In this document: in pieces, positions 10,859 to 25,200 of the stretch | Numbering within the stretch: the stretch's first letter is position 1 | How the letters are laid out: every line of letters begins with the position of its first letter | DNA from: Corallium rubrum | Taxonomy: Eukaryota; Cnidaria; Anthozoa; Scleralcyonacea; Coralliidae | Assembly (NCBI GenBank): GCA_964035015.1 | Contig: OZ036005.1 | Span: forward strand, 8,921,074-8,985,073 | DNA length: 64,000 nt | Direction: 5' to 3' | The notes under the pieces: generated by a model | The model's input: the letters and a program-made list of their open reading frames with translations, nothing else | Told to the model about the DNA's origin: nothing | Database searches by the model: none | Position numbers and translations under genes: made by a program

Positions 10859-13800
10859 CTCAAAGTCATTAATAATTCATGAGCTAATTAGCCAATCAGA
10901 GAAAAATATTTGGTCATGTTGAAAGTAAAGGTCGCGCAAGTTTAATTCATAATTAAGAAATCAGATAATAAACGGCACAAACAAAGAACCGTTTATTACC
11001 ACATATCTTAATTATAAATTCAACGTGAAACCATGCATTGTCTATAAATATAATATGCATCACCAATATGACGAAGTCCCTCTACTATAATTGACGATAT
11101 TGAGAAGCTATATCAAATTCGTGTACCGTGTTTTACCAGGGGTTGTAAACACTTGAGAACAAGAAAAATCACTCGGCCTTTTACGTCGTAATTTTCAATG
11201 CCCTCTCGTGTTTGTAAAACATTCGAGAACAATGAAAATTACTCTAACGGCCTCGTGATTTTCATTGTCCTCTCATGTTTCTAACCCCTGGTAAAATACT
11301 CCCACTCGAGCGTCTATGAAATATTACTTCTAGCTCTTTTGACTATCGAACTGCATGATTTGTACTTATAACTGATTCGAATAGCAAATCCAACAGAAAC
11401 ATGCAAAGACCATGCAGACAACGATTTGAAAAAGTATAGAATAAAAATATTCCAAAAAATAATATTCTGAAAAGTCAAGATATATGAGTTAAAACAGGTG
11501 GAAGTATTGTGAAATTGTAATTTATTTCAAAGAAACTTTATTTCAAAGTCAATATTTTCTTTACTTGTCCGAAGATGACTTTGAAATAGAGTTGAATCTC
11601 GTTCTACCGAAAAAGTTCACACTGTGCGCCAATGGCCTTACCTTCGCTACTTTCCCCACCGTACTCTTGGTACCTTCGCTACCTTTGCTACCCTTGGTAC
11701 CCTGAACCCACCAGGAACCCCTCCAGAACATTCGAAACTCACCCTGCAGCTAAAAGGCTAAAAGGTCGCAACAACCACAACTTCGATCTCGGACTTTAGT
11801 AACTCGTAGCCTAGTTTCTAGGCCTTTCTCGGTTGACACGTTTCGGAAGTGATCCGAACGGACCAGTCTTCCCAAGAACTCAAACCGACTATGCGGCCAA
11901 GTTCATGGCGGAAACGAAAGGCCTAGAAACTAGGCTAAGTAACTCGGATATCGGACTTTTTAACTCGCATCTCGGATGATATTATACGCTTCCGGATAAA
12001 AGGCTAGTTTTATACGGAAGCGTAGATTATATATATGTAAGCCAATTTATATGTGCTAATATATAAATTAAAGTTAATGAGACAACGTTCACTACAAGCT
12101 GTGCCAAAACCTTGAACAGGAAGGTAGGCCAAGGTGTTACTCCCACCTATCAACAACCGATATATATGCCAGATAGTTCTAAAGGTCGTTTTCTTCCAGC
12201 TTGCCAGTGCACGTGAAAAACAAGTGATACGGCACTTGCTAACGAATTAGAACATTACTTCTCTCTTCGGCGGGAAAACTAACGCAAGAGTCACATATAA
12301 GCTCAAAACGCGCCAAAATGAATCACTTTATCCAATAGCTCTACATTGAAAGCTGCTTGTAAGCTCTACACAGGAATTTTTATATTCTGGTTTTCGTAAC
12401 TGCGCCTTCGAATACCAAAGACATATGAGCACGCTCTGCCAGTTGTTGCTCTCGACCGTGTACAAATACGAGCACAAGAATCCATGACGGCTTTTCAAAG
12501 ACCGCGCCAGACGAACTTGAACTAGAATACGAGTACGACCACAAGAATCCCCATGACGGCTCTTCGATGACTACGCCAAACGATCCAGAGAAACGGAATC
12601 TATATGTCGAGAATTCAAGCTTTCGAGTACAGGAGCTAGAACAGTGCTGAAGACGTGCGTTGCATGGTGAACCGTGAACGGGAAAACCAAAAGGGAGCCA
12701 TTCGTCACACAGTGTAATCTCTGATACTCACGCTCGTCATGGATACACTGCAAAGGTCGACAATTGTAGCACTGAACGTGTTTTTCAAAGCCAGACGCAT
12801 CTTTCCGACTTGGCTGGCCCCTCCATGACAGAACAGACCATCCAGTCTTTGGAACAACTGCGTGCCGACAAGAACTGCGGAAGCACACGTCAGCCTCCAG
12901 CCATTGCAGCCAACCTTCAGATTTCAAATCTTCGATAGCTTCGGTAATTGGTCGTGTGTTCTCTCTGGTAAATATGCAAAGCGATAACTTAACAGAGGTG
13001 GGCAATAGCGCAGTTCCTGCGATAAGAAAAATCATGCGAAAAGGGCTCTTAACATGTTTCGCGGTCATGCGCTAAGTTAATTTCAATATTCGCAACTCGA
13101 TAATATCCCGGATTGACTTGCATGAGCGTCGATTGTATGATTGGTGAGGTAAAGGAACTTAGATACATTATTGTAGCTCGAATGGTTATAGCAACCATAC
13201 TTTGGAGAACAAATTCGGAAAGACAGGACCGAAGTTAGAATTAAGCGAAGGCTATTATAATAATCGAAACAAAACACCGTTTAACATATCTTCCGGTATA
13301 TAATGCAGTAAATTTAATTTCGATTTTCTTAACTCGAACCCTAAGGAGAACGTAAAACGAAAACCTTACGAAATGAAACATTTATATTCTTATGGTAATG
13401 TAGATATTTTGTTGAAGAAAATCGGAAAAATAGAACCGAAGTTATGATTATTTAAGTCATGGATAATATAAATCTGTGGAAAACGCCACAAAACACGTCT
13501 TGAATTAATTTTCAATATTCACAACTGGAAACCTACCGCCAACGCAAAAAGAAAACCATAAGAAACGAAATGTATATATACAAAAACAGAAGTTACGATT
13601 ACCAGGTAATCAGGTATTTAAACGATTGGTAACAAAAATGCAAGAAGAAAGGCATGCACTCTTAACAGATCTGGCGGTGGTGCGCTAAGTTTAATTTTAA
13701 TAATTCTAACTGAAAAGCTATCCAGAACGCAAATCGAAAAACCTTAAGAAATGAAAGGTGTATAAATGTTAATAACGTTGATACAAAACAGGCTTACAGC

Positions 13801-15509
13801 GCAGGTGAAAAACGCTTTCTCGCCTTCGTTAATTTGTACAAGCGTAATAAATAAACCAATCGAACTGTCTGCGTGCCACCAAAGCGCTCTTGACAGAATT
13901 CGTTGCATACTTAGCCAAAACAATCGAATATTCATCCATTAAATCTATATAGCAGCCGTCCGTCACTATCACATTCGCCACGGATTTCAATTGAACTTTA
14001 CGCTTGCAACTAGTCTTACGCGGTATAAAACGTTCTCATGGAGACCAAATTCGAGACTGCGCATACCGATTATAACAAGTCCATCATTTACAACTTTTCC
14101 AAATGATGCTCGCCATTCTAACCACAACTAACTATGATTCTGTTATGATTTGGGCAGCTATGACTTTAGCATTTTTCGGTTTTATTCGTCTCGGAGAGCT
14201 AACATGCAATTCCAAATTCAACCCAGATATACATCTTACACCAGATAGCAGACGTTTTCACCAGGGATAGGAACAGGAAATCAAGCGTTCATTATTAAAG
14301 AGTCCAAGACGGACCCCTTTTCGCATGGGTCATACGGTAACGGTGGGAGCCAATGATTCCCCTCTTTGTCATGCAGTTTTGGCCATGAAACAATATATTC
14401 TCCGGCAAATGCCCACAAGAGGTCCTCTCTTCATTCATGCTTCAGGAAAACATCTGACGAAACAGACTTTAACCTTGGAGACGCAGAAATTACTTACTCA
14501 GGCCGGTTTCAACGCTTCACAATATGCTGGTCATAACTACCGCATTGGTGCTGCTACAACTGCAGCTTCAGAAAAATTGCCTTCTTGGCTCGTTAAGACA
14601 TTAGGACGTGGGCCATCGGATTGTTACGAACGCTGTATAAAGACCCCTACATCCACTCTATCAAGTGTATCAGCCACGCTGGCCGACGTCGAAATACTAA
14701 CCATGTATAGTTTTTCCTTCTACATGTCCAAAAATCGCTATATTGCCATTGTGCGTTTCTGGGGGAGGGATACTTCGTCTATGGGGAATACACATTCTGT
14801 GTATTTTTGGGGATGAAGTGCTCCCAATGGTCACCTTCAAGCCATAGACTCAGGTTATTTTATGTAAATATAATGATCAGTCGAATCGTAAGAAGTGTCC
14901 AAGGGGATTATGACCCCTTGGTTCAGGTCGATGTCTTAGGGGGTCGCTACCCCTTTGGCAGGATATGTCCTACTCGGGGATTATTACCCCTAGGGCATTA
15001 GCAGAGTCCTAATGGGGATTATATACCCCAGGACAACAATCCAAGGCCACGTAATAATGAGTCGTTGGGATGATGTTTGACCACAATTTTAGACAATCGG
15101 AGCACTTCACCCCAAACCCCTTCTCCCACAAAACTTTGTGTGTGTGCCATTAGTATTTGCTTGATTGTTCGGCCTTTCCTTTTAAAGAACCGCTTGAATC
15201 ATTAATATATTTATGTGTATATGTACTATTTACAATATGAGTGGCCGGGATATACAAGCTCGAGCCGAATAGCTTAAAATACTCCGAGTCTTTGATGTAA
15301 ATATGAGTAATATTTGTTCAGATTAATTCAGAAAAATCTCAATTTCAATGTTTTAGAGCTGAGATAGACCTGATATACAACCACTAGTGGTTGTATCAAA
15401 TGATACAACCACGCGTGGTTTGTATCAGATATTCAACCTCCTTCACGGTCATATGATTTCTTTTGTGTTTTCCTCATGAATTGTTAATGTATTTAATAAT
15501 GTATTTTAA

Positions 15510-15547
<38 letters not shown>

Positions 15548-15871
15548 GAAATTCATTACTAATTCATGAGTTTTGCAGCCAATCCAATTTCAGAAATTAC
15601 GTCACATGTTACCCCCTGTAAACCCCATACAAACTAAAACCAATGATGCTAATTAGTTACAACCACTAGTGGATGTATACTCTTCTGATACAACCACTAG
15701 TGCTTGTAACTAATTAGCATCTCAATATCCCAAAGGGATTTTTACTACTATTCATTCATTCAATTTTTACTATTCATTCATTCGCGTCCTTGTTGTATTG
15801 AATATACAATCACTCGCCTTCGGCTCGTGATTATATATTCAATACAACACGGCCGCTCGTGTTGTAAACAT

Positions 15872-15915
<44 letters not shown>

Positions 15916-16687
15916 TAATTGTCAACAGTAGATTAAACTAGTACGCGGAGAGTCACTCACCCGAATAATCTTCAACTTTCAACTTATATTTATTGTTGAC
16001 GTCTTCCACGGCAAATTTCATGTACTTAGCGTAACGTGTCTCTCCCTCAAAATCGTCCAGATCAACTCTCAAAACGTTTTGACCACTCTCTGTCAAACGA
16101 TTTATCTTGTCCAGTCCAAGCCAGAACTCGCCATTAAGATTACCAAATCCATTTTTGTAGTCAGTCCAATATAGATCAAAATCCACGCTTCCGTCCATTC
16201 GTCTTTGAAAAACAGTCCAGCCTCCTCCATCAGTTGTCATGTCACAGCTAACATTAAAAGCTCCTTCACCATCTGGGTCAATTATGTAGACGCCATTTTC
16301 TTTTACTCCATTTTTGTACAAATCAGCACAACTTTTTGGTACTATCATGTAAAGACGAGATAGTGGAGTTTCAGAAAGAAATGTAGAAAAGATAAAACAG
16401 AGCTAAATCAACCTGAACAATGCCTTTCACAATTTGGAAGACACATTTAGCAAATAAAAACTTGCATTGGTTGTTGTACATTTTTCTATATATCACCACA
16501 AAATTCCAATCCTGACTAAGAAAATAAATATATGCCCTCAAATGAAACCACCTAGTTGGGACATTATGTAAGCCCAAAGCTTAGCTTAACATTGACATTT
16601 TATATACAGCATATATCTTGAATCTATAATAATAATAATAATAATAATGATAATAATAATAATAATAATAACAATAATAATAATAAC

Positions 16688-16759
<72 letters not shown>

Positions 16760-19226
16760 AAAAATAATAATAATAATAACAATAATAATAATAAGAATAA
16801 TAATAAGAATAATAATAACAATTTAGAATTTAAATACTTAGTACACTTTTTCAATGATGTCAATCAATTAATGTCAGTTAGTTCAATTAAAAATATATAA
16901 AATCCGTTCAAATATTAAATTAGTTAAAATGTACATCCAAAGTTAAAAAATACAATTTCATTCAGAAAAAACCCAACTTAACTTACAATAATTACAGATA
17001 TAGATTATAATTATAGATAATAATAATAATAGATAATAATATTATAAATATAGATTAAAAAATTTTTCTTTTCCAAATCTAATCTTTAAGAACTTGAACT
17101 AATGGATCCTTGCAACACCAGTCTCTATGTCTAAATCAATATCTTTAACATTACAATGTACTCTTCTTATCACTCTAGACCCTCTAAGACATAACAGGGC
17201 AGATCGAAGGATTGAAAAGGATATCTTTGCTCTTATCCACGCCATTGTCTTCGAATACATCTCTCCTTTCTTATTAGCGAGTAGCTCAGCTAATCGACTG
17301 TGATATCCCAGACACTCTTCTCCCATTCCACCAGTTGTTGTAAATATCAGCGGTGTAAATGTTCCTTGTTCTACATCTGTGACCCGTCTGTTGTACATAC
17401 GTTTCTTCTCATTTTCATGCATGCGGTAGATCTGTTTAGGAGTTAGATCCATGTACGACTCTGCATTTGGGTGACATACCCGGACATCGAAGAATGCAGA
17501 TCTTTGTTTCTCCCAAAAACCACGTGCATGTACATCAAGTCGGGCGTCCGCTGATTTGTTTGATCCAGGGTTTAGGACTTCGCCATTGACTTCTTGCAAC
17601 ACTGGTTCGATCTGTACATCGTTGCAAACGGTATTCAAGAGTTCAGCTTCCAAATCTCGTAATTCATTGTGGCGTTGAATGATGAACCCCCCTCGTCTAC
17701 ATATCATTGCATGGTCTGTGCTAAAGGACTCTCCGCATACACACTTCGATGGGTTATCGTTGAAAGGCCAATCATATCTTAACTTCAATGCATCTCTGAA
17801 CTCACGCTTGCTTAAAGTAAAGTCCATCTCTGAAATCGGGATAACTGTCAACCAGGTAAAGGCTCCTTTCTCTGAGGCAAATTCCAACATTCGCTTCACC
17901 TTTTGCGATGCTGAGCTGTTGATGACTTCAGCTTTTTCGTTTATAACCCCGTTTTTCTCTTTCCGTACCATCTGTTTCAGCGTTTGTATTCTGGAATCAT
18001 CAGGTAGTTCATGCATTTGTGATTTGATTTGTTCCACCAATGGGGCTGTTATCTTTGTGGACGCTGCGTATTCTTCATCTGCTTCTTGGCATGGGTTTGT
18101 GACTCCAAGACCACCCTTTCTCACTGGTAGTGCCAGAATCTCGCGCTCAAGTTGGGTGCACTCGTGGTCTGTCAAAGCTGGTAGGAAGACCTTGACTATT
18201 GCATTCTCTAATGGTTGTATTAGATCTTGAATTTCGGGTAAGGTTCGCAAGAAATATGTCCATCGATGTTTCAGGCCAAAGGTATAAACGGCGTAACTTG
18301 CTTGAGGATGTGTTGTTGCAAATTCAGCTAACTTGGTTATCTCTTTTATCCATTCTTCTACTTTCTCGTTGACATATTCGGTCAGGTAAGATCTCGATCC
18401 AACTACTGCTCCTAGATGTTTCTGTCCTTCCGTTGTGATGTTGATGGCAGTTTCTCCAAAGGTCTCCCTTGCGATTTCTTCTTTCTCCGGTTTTACGATT
18501 AACCAACATTTCTCATCCTTTGGATAGTAACCATAGTCAGGCCCAGTTTCTGCCAATGTGTCCCACCACCTCTTTAACTGCGTTGTAGATCCTGCTCCAC
18601 TTGCATCGTCGGCAAACCAGCACTGCTTTGTGGAACTTGCAAGATGCAAGTGTGTAATGAGTGGTTGAAGGCCTATTGCGTAGAGGGCCATTGAGATAGG
18701 GTCACCTTGTGTCATACCTTCAGATGATTTGAGTTCCTGGCCTCCAACTATAAACAATCGTGATGGTACCCTATACATATTTATCGTATAGGTCGCAATA
18801 GTCGGGCATAGACCTCTGGTGTTGTGGAGAGCGGCAGCTCTATTCAGTGCGTTGAAGGCATTGGAGGCATCGATGAGCAAGATCGCATCTGTGTCATCTG
18901 CATGAAATATATTACGCATGGCATGGATTGCAGCTTCACTCCCGGAAGATTGACCTGCACAGACCTGAAGTGAACCACTTGCTTCCATTATATCTGGTTT
19001 GACAACATTCATCACACACTTACTGATTCTTCTTCTTAACACCTCACCCACCCCAATTGGTCAGACTGCACCTTCACCTTTGTCTAAAGGAATTAGACGG
19101 CTTGCTACTATCGCCTCAATCGAAGATGGGTCAACAAATTCAGTGCACAGAGTCTTTGTTAGGGTAGCCAATAATAATAATAATAATAACAATAATAATA
19201 ATAATAATAACAATAATAATAATAAC

Positions 19227-19267
<41 letters not shown>

Positions 19268-22200
19268 TAATAATAATAACAATAATAATAATAACAATAA
19301 TAATAATAATAACAATAATAATAATAACAATAATAATAATAATAACAATAATAATAATAACAATATTTAACATTTATACAGGCCGGAAAGCCTAATCAGT
19401 TATGTTTACAACTGTTATCAACAAGGGTCCTATATTTATTAAAAATTATAAAATGTAAGTTATAAAAATTACAAATAACCTTCGTTCAACAATTATCTTT
19501 GACTGCAAAATAATGGAGCAATAAATAATGTATATAATAGTATAAATTTTAGTTTACTAATCCTATCATCTGTAAAAATCCTACTCAAAATTTTCACAAT
19601 TTTACTAACCAAAATGTTTAAAATAATTCTGCGTACGCTAAAATATAAAATATTTCATATTTGTTGAACTAGAAGAACTATAATCACCTGTGCAGTTAGT
19701 TCCATTTCCAGTAAATCCTTGATTACATGTACAAGTATAAGAACCAACAGTATTATTGCAAGTGGAATTTTGGTGGCAGGAATGAGAGTTATTGCATTCA
19801 TTAATATCTAAAAAGTAATAGAACTATGTTAAAACTTTGCTTATTAGTAAAACAATGGTGTCATTGCAGCTTAAATACTGGCATAAGCTTGAGTTCAATA
19901 TCCTATCATCTCTAAAAACTACAAGGGTAAATTCTAACAAATTTAAAGAACCAAAATGTCAAACTATACAACAAAATATTTGTAGAACTCCTGAGGCGAA
20001 CTAATCACCTGCACAGTTGGTTCCATTTCCAGTAAAACCTTGATTACATGTGCAAGTATAAGAACCAACAGTATTATTACAAGTGGAATTTGGGGGGCAG
20101 CGATTGGAGCTCAAACTGCATTCGTCAATGTCTAAAAATAATAGAACAACGTTAAAACATTGTTCACGAGTTAAAAAGTCAATTTAGTTTAAGTATACAA
20201 TGGTATAAATTTGAGTTCAATATCCTATGAACTGTGAAAGATACAACCGGAAATTTTAACGATTCTAACCAACTCAAATTGAAATTTTTAAAATAATTTT
20301 GCGTATGCCAAAATAATAAATATTTGTAGAACTAGATAAACTAATCACCTGTGCAGTTGGTTCCATTTCCAGTAAAACCTTGATTACATGTGCAAGTATA
20401 AGAACCAACAGTATTATTGCAAGTGGAATTTTGGTGGCAGGAATGAGAGTTATTGCATTCATTAATGTCTAAAAAGTAATAGAACTACGTTAAAACTTTG
20501 TTTATTAGTAAAAAAGTGGTGTCAATGCAGCTTAAATACTGGCATAAGCTTGAGCTCAATATCCTATCATCTCTAAAAACTACAAGGGTAAATTCTAACA
20601 ATTTTAACTAACCAAAATGTTAAACGTATATACTAAAACAAAATATTTGTTGAACTAGGAGAACTAATCACCTGTGCAGTTGGTTTCATTTCCAGTAAAT
20701 CCCTGATTGCATGTGCAAGTATAAGAACCAACAGTATTATTACAAGTGGAATTTGGGGGGCAGCGATTGGAGCTCAAACTGCATTCGTCAATGTCTAAAA
20801 ATAATAGAACGTTAAAACATTGTTCACGAGTTAAAATGTCAATTTAGTTTAAGTATACAATGGTATAAATTTGAGTTCAATATCCTATGAACTGTGAAAG
20901 ATAAAACTTGGAAATTTTAACAATTCTAACCAACCAAAATCTAAATTTTTTAAACTAATTTAACGTATGCCAAAATAATAAATATTTATAGAACTAGATA
21001 AACTAATCACCTGTGCAGTTGGTTCCATTTCCAGTAAATCCTTGATTGCATGTGCAATATAAGAACCAACAGTATTATTGCAAGTGGAATTTTGGTGGCA
21101 GGAATGAGAGTTATTGCACTCATTAATATCTAAAAAGTAATAGAACTACGTTAAAATTTTGTTTATTAGCAAAAAAATGGTGTCATTGCAGCTTAAATAC
21201 TGGCATAAACTTGAGTTCAATATCCTATCATCTCTAAAAACTACAAGGGTAAATTCTAACAATTTTAACTAACCAAAATGTTAAACTGTTTAAAGTAATT
21301 CTGCATGCATATATACTAAAACAAAATATTTGTAGAACTAGATAAACTAATCACCTGTGCAGTTGGTTCCATTTCCAGTAAATGCTTGATTACATGTGCA
21401 AATATAAGAACCAACAGTATTATTGCAAGTGGAATTTTGGTGGCAGGAATTAGATTTACCGCATTCGTCAACGTCTGAAAATAATAGAACAGGGTTATAT
21501 AGAACATTGTTTACTGCCAAAAAAATCAATTTAATTTATAATGGTGTAAACTCGAGTTCAATATTCTATTATATCACTGATCTGTTAAAAATACAACCGG
21601 AAATCCTAGAAGTCTTAAGGACCCAAAATGTTAAATTGCTTAAAATAATTCTTCATACATGCCAAAATATAGAAAACATGTATTGATGAACTAGAAGAAC
21701 TAATCACCTGTGCAGTTAGTTCCATTTCCAGTAAATCCTTGATTGCATTTGCAATTATAAGAACCAACAGTATTCCTGCAAGTGGAATCTTGATGACAGA
21801 GATTGGATCTCGAACTACATTCGTCAACGTCTGAATAATAATAGAACAACGTTAATACTTTGTTTACAAAAACATATCGTTGCAGAAACAGAATCAGTAT
21901 ACCGAATTAATTATTTAAAGTGTATATGAAATGAAAATTAAGTGTGTCTAATTTGAAAGAATTCTTGATCTTGTAAAATAACATCTTCTACAGTTTTTCC
22001 ATATCTTACTTCATTCTTGAGATATTACTATTTGTTTGATATGTAAATGAGCAAACTGCATACGTCACATTGTACAATGAGTTATTGGAAAATTAGGAAT
22101 ATTGTTGAAGTTATCGAACAAAGTCACACGAAACTGGGCATGTAGGTGTATTTGTCTTATGACTTTAAACAAACACAGGTTCAAGCGATTTAACAGAATA

Positions 22201-25200
22201 TCAATGATATGCACGGTTTCTCAGTAACTCATTATACAATGTGACGTACGCAGTGTGATCATTTACATATCAAACAAATAGTAAGATTCAAAGAACGAAG
22301 TAATATATATAGTATATAAAGTATATGGAAAAACTGTAGAAGATGTTACTTTATAATATCAAGAGTTCTTCCAAACGAGACAAACTTAATTTTCATTTCA
22401 TATACACTTTAATGGTATTGGTCTGACTTCAATATCCTATAATCGGTAAAAATCTAACTGAAAATTCTAACAAATTTAAAGAACCAAAATGTCAAACTAT
22501 ACAACAAAATATTTGTAGAACTCCTGAGGTGAACTAATCACCTGCACAGTTGGTTCCATTTCCAGTAAAACCTTGATTACATGTGCAAGTTAAGAACCAA
22601 CAGTATTATTGCAAGTGGAATTTTGGTGGCAGGAATGAGAGTTATTGCATTCATTAATGTCTAAAAAGTAATAGAACTACGTTAAAACTTTGTTTATTAG
22701 CAAAAAAATGGTGTCATTGCAGCTTAAATACTGGCATAAACTTGAGTTCAATATCCTATCATCTCTAAAAACTACAAGGGTAAATTCTAACAATTTTAAC
22801 TAACCAAAATGTTAAACTGTTTAAAGTAATTCTGCATGCATATATACTAAAACAAAATATTTGTAGAACTAGATAAACTAATCACCTGTGCAGTTGGTTC
22901 CATTTCCAGTAAATCCTTGATTGCATGTGCAAGTATAAGAACCAACAGTATTATTGCAAGTGGAATTTTGGTGGCAGGAATTAGATTTACCGCATTCGTC
23001 AACGTCTGAAAATAATAGAACAGGGTTATATAGAACATTGTTTACTGCCAAAAAAATCAATTTAATTTATAATGGTGTAAACTCGAGTTCAATATTCTAT
23101 TATATCACTGATCTGTTAAAAATACAACCGGAAATCCTAGAAGTCTTAAGGACCCAAAATGTTAAATTGCTTAAAATAATTCTTCATATATGCCAAAATA
23201 TAGAAAACATGTATTGATGAACTAGAAGAACTAATCACCTGTGCAGTTAGTTCCATTTCCAGTAAATCCTTGATTGCATTTGCAATTATAAGAACCAACA
23301 GTATTCCTGCAAGTGGAATCTTGATGACAGAGATTGGATCTCGAACTACATTCGTCAACGTCTGAATAATAATAGAACAACGTTAATACTTTGTTTACAA
23401 AAACATATCGTTGCAGAAACAGAATCAGTATACCGAATTAATTATTTAAAGTGTATATGAAATGAAAATTAAGTGTGTCTAATTTGAAAGAATTCTTGAT
23501 CTTGTAAAATAACATCTTCTACAGTTTTTCCATATCTTACTTCATTCTTGAGATATTACTATTTGTTTGATATGTAAATGAGCAAACTGCATACGTCACA
23601 TTGTACAATGAGTTATTGGAAAATTAGGAATATTGTTGAAGTTATCGAACAAAGTCACACGAAACTGGGCATGTAGGTGTATTTGTCTTATGACTTTAAA
23701 CAAACACAGGTTCAAGCGATTTAACAGAATATCAATGATATGCACGGTTTCTCAGTAACTCATTATACAATGTGACGTACGCAGTGTGATCATTTACATA
23801 TCAAACAAATAGTAAGATTCAAAGAACGAAGTAATATATATAGTATATAAAGTATATGGAAAAACTGTAGAAGATGTTACTTTATAATATCAAGAGTTCT
23901 TCCAAACGAGACAAACTTAATTTTCATTTCATATACACTTTAATGGTATTGGTCTGACTTCAATATCCTATAATCGGTAAAAATCTAACTGAAAATTCTA
24001 ACAAATTTAAAGAACCAAAATGTCAAACTATACAACAAAATATTTGTAGAACTCCTGAGGTGAACTAATCACCTGCACAGTTGGTTCCATTTCCAGTAAA
24101 ACCTTGATTACATGTGCAAGTATAAGAACCAACAGTATTATTGCAAGTGGAATTTTGGTGGCAGGAATGAGAGTTATTGCATTCATTAATGTCTAAAAAG
24201 TAATAGAACTACGTTAAAACTTTGTTTATTAGTAAAAAAATTGTGTCATTGCAGCTTAAATACTGGCATAAACTTGAGCTCAATATCCTATCATCTCTAA
24301 AAACTACAAGGGTAAATTCTAACAATTTTAACTAACCAAAATGTTAAACTGTTTAAAGTAATTCTGCATGCGTATATACTAAAACAAAATATTTGTTGAA
24401 CTAGAAGAACTAATCACCTGTGCAGTTGGTTCCATTTCCAGTAAATCCCTGATTGCATGTGCAAGTATAAGAACCAACAGTATTATTACAAGTGGAATTT
24501 GGGGGGCAGCGATTGGAGCTCAAACTGCATTCGTCAATGTCTAAAAATAATACACGCGTATATACTAAAACAAAATATTTGTTGAACTAGAAGGACTAAT
24601 GTTTAGAAATAGTAGAGGAACGTTAATACTTTGTTTACTAAAATTTATTGTTGCAAAACAAAATCAATGTAGCCAAATATAGAAGCTGTTTGAATTGAAC
24701 ATCTCACTTCATTATTACCGTTCTCACACTGCGTTCCATTAAAACCAGAATCACATGAACATAACTTCTTGGATGTTTCACAACTTCCATTATTTTTACA
24801 TGAAGAACAGTGACAGTCAAATGGCTAAAAACAAAGTAAAATGTTTTTAATGAGGAATTAAGCCACTGTGTTTAAAAATTCTCGTTAGAAAGAAAAAAAT
24901 TGAGAAGAAGAGCTAAGTAAAATAGAGTGTAAACAAGTAGAGTCCTGCGTATAGGCAGTGTTTTAGATAGAGCAAAGTAAAAAGGTGGTAAACTGCCGAG
25001 AATATAGTTTTAATAATGAAATACTGACGTTTCGAGCGAAGCCCTTGTAATATGAATAATTTTCACTCTTGTAATGTGAACATGATTTTACTCTGATGAA
25101 CTTACGGGCTCCGTTCAAAGATTCAGACAACGGACTATGGCTACGGTAGAAAGTCTAACAGTGGTATTAAATGGTTGTGTATTTATACATTCAAATTTCA

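Larger units (their letters stand above)
21130..24192. repeat. Tandem duplication of a three-exon cbEGF segment, period 1531 bp
   Basis: Units of about 21,130-22,660 and 22,661-24,192 match almost base for base, including three cbEGF exons, introns and the foldback MITE. All corresponding landmarks are offset by exactly 1531 bp (exons 8/5, 9/6 and 10/7). The near-identity implies a recent event or continuing gene conversion. Confidence 0.9.

Noticed and set aside
16624-16863. Poly-leucine frame
   Set aside because: Translation of an (AAT)n microsatellite.
18999-19373. Poly-Asn, poly-Leu and poly-Ile/Val frames
   Set aside because: Translations of the (AAT/AAC)n run in different frames; only the part left of 19,171 on the minus strand is real LINE coding sequence.
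20274-23358. Minus-strand frames with [17 protein letters not shown] sequence
   Set aside because: Alternative frame of the cbEGF exons; the cysteine-bearing frame has the domain and the splice phases.
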